DNA of 64,000 nt. Origin: Lachnospiraceae bacterium. Lineage in GTDB: Bacteria; Bacillota; Clostridia; Lachnospirales; Lachnospiraceae. This document shows positions 60,361-64,000 of the stretch, one piece after another; the first letter of the stretch is position 1, and each line of letters opens with the position of its first letter. Position numbers and translations under genes: made by a program. The stretch is from contig JAAWAV010000048.1 of NCBI GenBank assembly GCA_022792335.1, forward strand, positions 1-64,000, in the 5' to 3' direction. Below the pieces are notes generated by a model, which was not told where the DNA came from, made no database searches, and was given only the letters and a program-made list of their open reading frames with translations.

Positions 60361-61122
60361 TTACAGTTTTTTTCGATCAAAGCAGGGAAAAGAGGCCAGA
60401 ATACTGAAAAGGAGCATCAGGCAGGTAAAAAGAATGCTTCCATAAAGATCTTCCGGCCTCTCTGCCCCTCTCAAAAGAGACATCCCGCTCATAAGCCTTG
60501 CTGGAAAGATCCGCCCGAGTACTGGAAAAAGGCCAAGCAGATACATGCCGAGAGTTAGAATGCCTGTCGCAAAAAGTACCTGTATGCTACTCCCCGCCAG
60601 CGTGGAAAAAAATATCATCCAGCCAATTACCCACAGGCCGAATAACCAGAAGCCAAGCGCTCCAAACAGCCAGAAGGAGGCAATCCCATTATCCCAGAAA
60701 TATTCGTTATATCCATAGGTAATTCCAAGACAAAGAAGATATAAAGCCGTCCAGGATCCAAACAACATCAACGTTTTGGCCGCTACAATCTTCCGGCGGG
60801 ACAATCCCTTGGTCACCACAGGGATCAGCGTACCCTTCTGATATTCCACCGTAAAACTGCCGCTGTTAAGTAGCACAAACAAAATCAGGGCCAACGGAAT
60901 ATTTTTATAAAACTGCGTCCAGGATGTCATCGCGTCTACGGTGACAGCGTCCGCGACAATACCCGCTTCTGCAAACTGTTCTCCCATAATCTCCATCATC
61001 CAGGGAGTCAGTTTGGCAATGGCCGGATTCATGATTCCAAAAAGCGCAAAAATAAACACCAGAACCCACAGCCGCCCGGTGCGGACGGATTCTGTCCATT
61101 CTTTTTTCAGAAACGCCGTCAT
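60361..61122 (-). CDS. ABC-2-type transporter permease
   Basis: 253 residues with six predicted membrane helices and the ABC-2 pattern (MTAFLKKEWTESVRTGRLWVL at the start, GSFTVEYQKGTLIPVVTKGLSRRKIVAAK in the middle). Its start overlaps the ATPase stop by 4 nt. Last gene of the Xre-PLDc_N-ATPase-permease operon. Likely an exporter; substrate unknown (peptide, lipid or antibiotic are all possible). Confidence 0.88.
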   Translation of the reverse strand: MTAFLKKEWTESVRTGRLWVLVFIFALFGIMNPAIAKLTPWMMEIMGEQFAEAGIVADAVTVDAMTSWTQFYKNIPLALILFVLLNSGSFTVEYQKGTLIPVVTKGLSRRKIVAAKTLMLFGSWTALYLLCLGITYGYNEYFWDNGIASFWLFGALGFWLFGLWVIGWMIFFSTLAGSSIQVLFATGILTLGMYLLGLFPVLGRIFPARLMSGMSLLRGAERPEDLYGSILFTCLMLLFSILASFPCFDRKKL

Positions 61123-62012
61123 TCTCCAATCACCTCCAAAAACAAATCTTCCAGCGTGGCCTCCTGCCGTTCCATACGCAAAAAGGAAAGCTTTCTCCTG
61201 GCAATAAAAAAAAGAAGCTCCGGCAGATGGATTTCATCCCTTAACAAAAGACCATTTCTTCCCACAGGCTGCAGAAAGGGAAATTCCGCCAGTAAAAGCG
61301 CTACATCCTCCTGTCGCTCCACTTCCAGCTCCATCGCCGTTTCCCTTCGTGCGTTCCGAACCTCCTCCAAAGCTCCTTGAAGGACGATCTTCCCTTCATG
61401 CAGCACGGCAAGCTCATCACAGATATGTTCCACATCTGAGAGAATATGAGTCGAAAAGAGTACTGTGGTTTTTTCTTTCGCCGCTACTAAAATATCCAAA
61501 AGCTCCTTTCGACCTACCGGATCAAGGGCCGAGGTCGGTTCATCGCAGATCAAAAGCTTTGGCCTGTGAAGCAGAGCCTGGGCAATGCCAAGCCTTTGTT
61601 TCATTCCTCTGGAAAATCCTTTGATTCTCCTGTTTTTTTCCAATCCCACCAGAGCGAGCAGCTCTTCCTGCCGTTTTTGGATCTCCCGCTTTTCCATACC
61701 GGTAATTCCTCCGCAGAAAGTCAGATATTCTACAGGGGTCATATAAGAATAAAATTCCGGAACATCCGGCAGATATCCAATGAGCCGGTTCGTAGCTGTA
61801 TCGCCATACCGGACCGGAAGCCCGTCTACCAGAATCTCTCCTTCGTCAGGGGCCAGCAGCCCAAGTATCAGCTTCATGGTCGTGGTTTTTCCCGCCCCGT
61901 TTTTTCCTACAAAGCCGAAGATGGTATGTTCCGGCACAGAAAGACTCACATCCTTTAAAACCGGATTCTCCCCAAAACATTTCTTCACATGGGAAAGTGT
62001 CAGCATATCCAT
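61119..62012 (-). CDS. ABC transporter ATP-binding protein (ABC-2 exporter type)
   Basis: 297 residues: Walker A VGKNGAGKTTT, Q-loop region YLPDVPEFYSYMTPVEYL, signature GFSRGMKQRLGIAQAL (S-R-G-M variant) and Walker B LLICDEPTSALDPVG, followed by a C-terminal domain of about 90 residues. The start at 62012 has GAGGAGG 6 nt upstream, just after the PLDc_N gene stop. Forms an exporter with the overlapping permease. Confidence 0.92.
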   Translation of the reverse strand: MDMLTLSHVKKCFGENPVLKDVSLSVPEHTIFGFVGKNGAGKTTTMKLILGLLAPDEGEILVDGLPVRYGDTATNRLIGYLPDVPEFYSYMTPVEYLTFCGGITGMEKREIQKRQEELLALVGLEKNRRIKGFSRGMKQRLGIAQALLHRPKLLICDEPTSALDPVGRKELLDILVAAKEKTTVLFSTHILSDVEHICDELAVLHEGKIVLQGALEEVRNARRETAMELEVERQEDVALLLAEFPFLQPVGRNGLLLRDEIHLPELLFFIARRKLSFLRMERQEATLEDLFLEVIGE

Positions 62013-62013
62013 A

Positions 62014-62217
62014 TCAGTCCTCCTCTTTTCCCAAAAGAAAATACAAGATTGGGCCAATGAACTCCATCCCAAGGATGGAAATTAAAAGCCAAAGCCCCCT
62101 GCTGCCCCGTTTATAAGTCCTGTGGGTCAGAATATGACGGATGGTAAAAAATAACAGTGCAAACTGCAGTACCACCAATGGAATCAAAAATGGAAGGATT
62201 TCTTGTAAATTAAGCAT
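62014..62217 (-). CDS. PLDc_N-type two-helix membrane protein
   Basis: 67 residues with two membrane helices (about 5-28 and 42-62) in the pattern of the phospholipase D N-terminal anchor domain: LIPLVVLQFALLFFTIRHI ... RGLWLLISILGMEFIGPILYFLLG. Such stand-alone small proteins often accompany ABC-2 exporters in Firmicutes. GGAGGAG precedes the ATG; overlaps the Xre gene by 8 nt and the next gene starts at its stop. Confidence 0.85.
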   Translation of the reverse strand: MLNLQEILPFLIPLVVLQFALLFFTIRHILTHRTYKRGSRGLWLLISILGMEFIGPILYFLLGKEED

Positions 62218-63337
62218 GTGTTACTCCTCCTTTCAACAGTTCAGACTGAAGGCTCTGAAATTCTCTCGTTTCCTTTAGTTCCGAAAAAACAGGGTGTGAT
62301 AATGCTCCAAGGGCGCTTTCCCTTATAAACGTTTTGTCTCTGGGAGCCATGTTGCCGAGAGGCAGGCGTTCCATCCACTCCTCCAGCCTATCAAAGTATC
62401 CATCTCCACAGAGTTTAAGCTGATCCATACGAAGCAACCTGCCCACGCACCGCCCGAAACCATCTAACATCTCAAGCGCTTTCTCCTTTTTTCCATGACC
62501 GGCGTAAACCAAGGCCGACTGATAATAAAACTGGGCCGCTTGATTCGGGTGCAGCTTTTCTACCTGGTATAGCTCCAAAACTCCCTGAATACGTCGTACG
62601 GTTTCCTCACACCGCTCCGGTTCCTCTTCATAAAGGGAGAGAAGTTCAACGGCCCCTCCAATCAGACTTAACAGGTCCGTATACTGTTCTACCTGAGCGT
62701 AACTTCTGGCCAGCTCTCTTTTCTCCGCCATACAGTAAGCTTGAAGCAATACGGAACCGCTCTTCCAGGAAATGCGGCTTAAGTCTAACATGGGCTCAAG
62801 AATTTCAATCACCTCATCTGCATGCCCAAGCTGCAATTCCAACACCGCTTTTAAGGCCACCGCATCCTCACAGATTCCCACATCCTTGCACCCCTGAGAA
62901 ATCCGGTCGCACAGAAGCAGTCCTTCTTCCAGAATCTTTCTCCCTTCTTCTTTCTCTGCCAGCATGAAATGATTCAAGTACAGAACACAAATTTGTAAAA
63001 GAAAAGGATAACATGCATAGTAACGCCGTACCAGCGCGCGTGTTTTCTCCATGGTCTCTGAAAAAGGAAGCTTCGCAAAATCACTGCAAAGTTCCTGATA
63101 ACAACGCCGAATCTGTTCTCTGGAAAGCTGTGCCTCATAGCCCATAAGCACGTCTATGGTTACGCCGAAAAATCCAGCCAGCTGCGGCAAAAGCAGAATA
63201 TCCGGCATGGTCTGTCCCGTCTCCCATTTGGAAACAGCCGCTTTCGTCACCCCGAGAAAATCGGCCAGTTCTTCCTGAGTGATCTTCCTCTCCCGCCGCA
63301 GTCCGGCGATATGCTCTGATAAATGCAGTTCGTTCAT
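62210..63337 (-). CDS. Xre-family regulator with TPR-like C-terminal domain
   Basis: 375 residues. N-terminal helix-turn-helix (about 6-60; LRRERKITQEELADFLGVTKAAVSKWETGQ), then a long helical region (about 80-360) with a repeating two-helix layout like TPR units. This architecture is common in regulators that sense small peptides or partner proteins. First gene of the operon with PLDc_N, ABC ATPase and permease, and so probably controls the exporter. AAAGGAGAGAG precedes the ATG. Confidence 0.9.
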   Translation of the reverse strand: MNELHLSEHIAGLRRERKITQEELADFLGVTKAAVSKWETGQTMPDILLLPQLAGFFGVTIDVLMGYEAQLSREQIRRCYQELCSDFAKLPFSETMEKTRALVRRYYACYPFLLQICVLYLNHFMLAEKEEGRKILEEGLLLCDRISQGCKDVGICEDAVALKAVLELQLGHADEVIEILEPMLDLSRISWKSGSVLLQAYCMAEKRELARSYAQVEQYTDLLSLIGGAVELLSLYEEEPERCEETVRRIQGVLELYQVEKLHPNQAAQFYYQSALVYAGHGKKEKALEMLDGFGRCVGRLLRMDQLKLCGDGYFDRLEEWMERLPLGNMAPRDKTFIRESALGALSHPVFSELKETREFQSLQSELLKGGVTHA

Positions 63338-63358
63338 TTCTTCTCTCTCCTTTGTCTC

Positions 63359-63388
63359 ATTATAGCAGAGAAGATCGCGTCAGTACAA
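63359..63388 (-). promoter_or_regulatory. Promoter of the Xre-exporter operon
   Basis: Minus strand: -10 TATAAT (63359-63364) with TG one base upstream; weak -35 TTGTAC (63383-63388) at 18 nt. About 20 nt before the start codon. Confidence 0.55.
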
Positions 63389-63464
63389 GAGAGGCGTCAG
63401 ATACTCCAGGATATAAAATCAACCAATAGGAAACCCGACAGCTAAAGTTTCCGATACAACAAAA

Positions 63465-63488
63465 AAAGTCAGGCATTTACCTGACTTT
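63465..63488 (-). terminator. Intrinsic terminator after tRNA-Gly
   Basis: 9-bp perfect stem AAAGTCAGG / CCTGACTTT, 6-nt loop, then a run of T residues on the minus strand. Begins 6 nt after the tRNA. Confidence 0.85.
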
Positions 63489-63493
63489 CCTCG

Positions 63494-63565
63494 AGCGCGA
63501 GACGGGATTCGAACCCGCGACCCTCGCCTTGGCAAGGCGATACTCCACCACTGAGCCACTCGCGC
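63494..63565 (-). tRNA. tRNA-Gly (anticodon GCC)
   Basis: Full cloverleaf on the minus strand: acceptor GCGCGAG / CTCGCGC, D stem GCTC / GAGT, anticodon stem TCGCC / GGCGA with loop TTGCCAA (GCC), T arm GCGGG-TTCGAAT-CCCGT. Discriminator T; CCA is not encoded. A consensus promoter and a terminator make it a single-gene unit. Confidence 0.97.
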
Positions 63566-63603
63566 TTATTTTGTTTTTACTTTTTGTCCCGCGAACAAAT
63601 AAT

Positions 63604-63632
63604 ATAATACTATGCATTCTGGTTTTTGTCAA
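63604..63632 (-). promoter_or_regulatory. Promoter of tRNA-Gly
   Basis: Minus strand: -35 TTGACA (63627-63632), 17-nt spacer, -10 TATTAT (63604-63609). About 38 nt upstream of the mature tRNA. Confidence 0.8.
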
Positions 63633-63685
63633 TACTTTTTTTATTTTTATTTCCAGAATTTTTCCATTATTTTTTCACAAGCCTC

Positions 63686-64000
63686 TCAGGCCAGCAAAAT
63701 ACTCATAAAATACTGATTGCTCCGCATTTCTCTGGCCGCCAGGTTCTCCTTCCTGGCAAATTCAACATCCCTCCAGCACTCTTCTGCCGCCAGAGTGACA
63801 TGGGAAAGCATAATCCCCATATCAAATTCGATCCGATCTTCCTTTGACCGCAGGGGAATCGGCTCTTTTCTGGCAAATACATGAATCCTGTTCTGATACA
63901 CAATAAACCGCCAGGGCTGCCTGTTAAAGGCAGACGGGGCCAGCCTGGCCGCCTGCAGCATCAGCCTGGTCTCCTCCGTAGAATCCTCCTTAAATACACA
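63686..64000 (-). CDS. Nitroreductase-family protein, C-terminal part (cut by window edge)
   Basis: The frame is open through the window end; only about 105 C-terminal residues are present. AARLAPSAFNRQPWRFIVYQ matches the FMN-binding pattern A-P-S-x-x-N-x-Q-P-W of nitroreductases, and the later FDMGIMLSHVTLAAEE fits the helix that follows. An internal ATG (63961) is not the true start. Substrate unknown. Confidence 0.75.
   Translation of the reverse strand, partial: CVFKEDSTEETRLMLQAARLAPSAFNRQPWRFIVYQNRIHVFARKEPIPLRSKEDRIEFDMGIMLSHVTLAAEECWRDVEFARKENLAAREMRSNQYFMSILLA

Noticed and set aside
1-64000. Prophage, insertion sequences, CRISPR arrays or a genomic island
   Set aside because: No integrase, transposase, cas gene, regularly spaced repeat or direct repeats at the tRNA were seen.

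Overview
The window looks like chromosomal DNA from a spore-forming, anaerobic Clostridia bacterium, most likely of the Lachnospiraceae. The reasons are gene content and style: YyaC, SpoVG and a CotS-type protein point to sporulation; the GlgC/GlgD pair, DapL, pyruvate phosphate dikinase and CUT2-type sugar transporters with Lys/Glu/Thr-rich lipoprotein linkers are typical of that family; intergenic regions are AT-rich with clear sigma-A promoters and GGAGG ribosome binding sites. I see no phage, insertion sequence or CRISPR array. The sequence reads as core chromosome with a few accessory sugar clusters.

Layout. 0.1-8.7 kb: a minus-strand set (catalytically dead HtrA-like protein, YhaM-like nuclease, RlmD) diverges from plus-strand mutS2 and a two-component system. 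8.9-16.7 kb: a minus-strand sugar operon led by an RpiR regulator, followed by an archaeal-type ADP-dependent sugar kinase, a xylulokinase-like FGGY kinase and an ABC importer. Its binding-protein gene lies behind a terminator and has its own promoters. A shared operator, CATTAAT-N5-ATTAwTG, occurs upstream of both rpiR and the binding-protein gene. 17.1-21.5 kb: glnA, an ANTAR regulator, dapF and dapL, with a structured glnA leader. 21.6-27.5 kb: rfbA, rfbB, rfbD, glmM, a VanZ-like protein and hisC (cell-envelope precursors; no rfbC). 27.6-35.4 kb: an L-rhamnoside system (cytoplasmic GH78, second ABC importer) diverging from a LacI regulator that appears to start at an ATT codon.

35.4-42.1 kb: CvpA, a HAD phosphatase, a beta-propeller-like membrane protein, a degenerate JAMM-LysM protein, YyaC and an uncharacterised repeat-bearing protein. 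42.2-48.2 kb: glgC-glgD-spoVG diverges from a YhaO/YhaN-like nuclease-ATPase pair. 48.3-55.8 kb: CotS-like protein, a GC-rich structured intergenic element, ppdK, Hsp33, a methyltransferase and a MATE exporter. 56.1-58.9 kb: a Zn/Cd P-type ATPase with a very His-rich N terminus, controlled from a promoter carrying an ArsR/SmtB-type operator, and an unlisted 52-residue protein. 59.0-64.0 kb: two related unknown proteins, an Xre-PLDc_N-ABC exporter operon, tRNA-Gly(GCC) and the C-terminal part of a nitroreductase-like protein.

Points that most deserve follow-up are the RpiR operator pair with the ADP-kinase operon, the glnA leader with its ANTAR gene, the inactivated JAMM and HtrA domains, the metal operator without a nearby repressor, the two paralogous unknown proteins, and the structured element next to ppdK.
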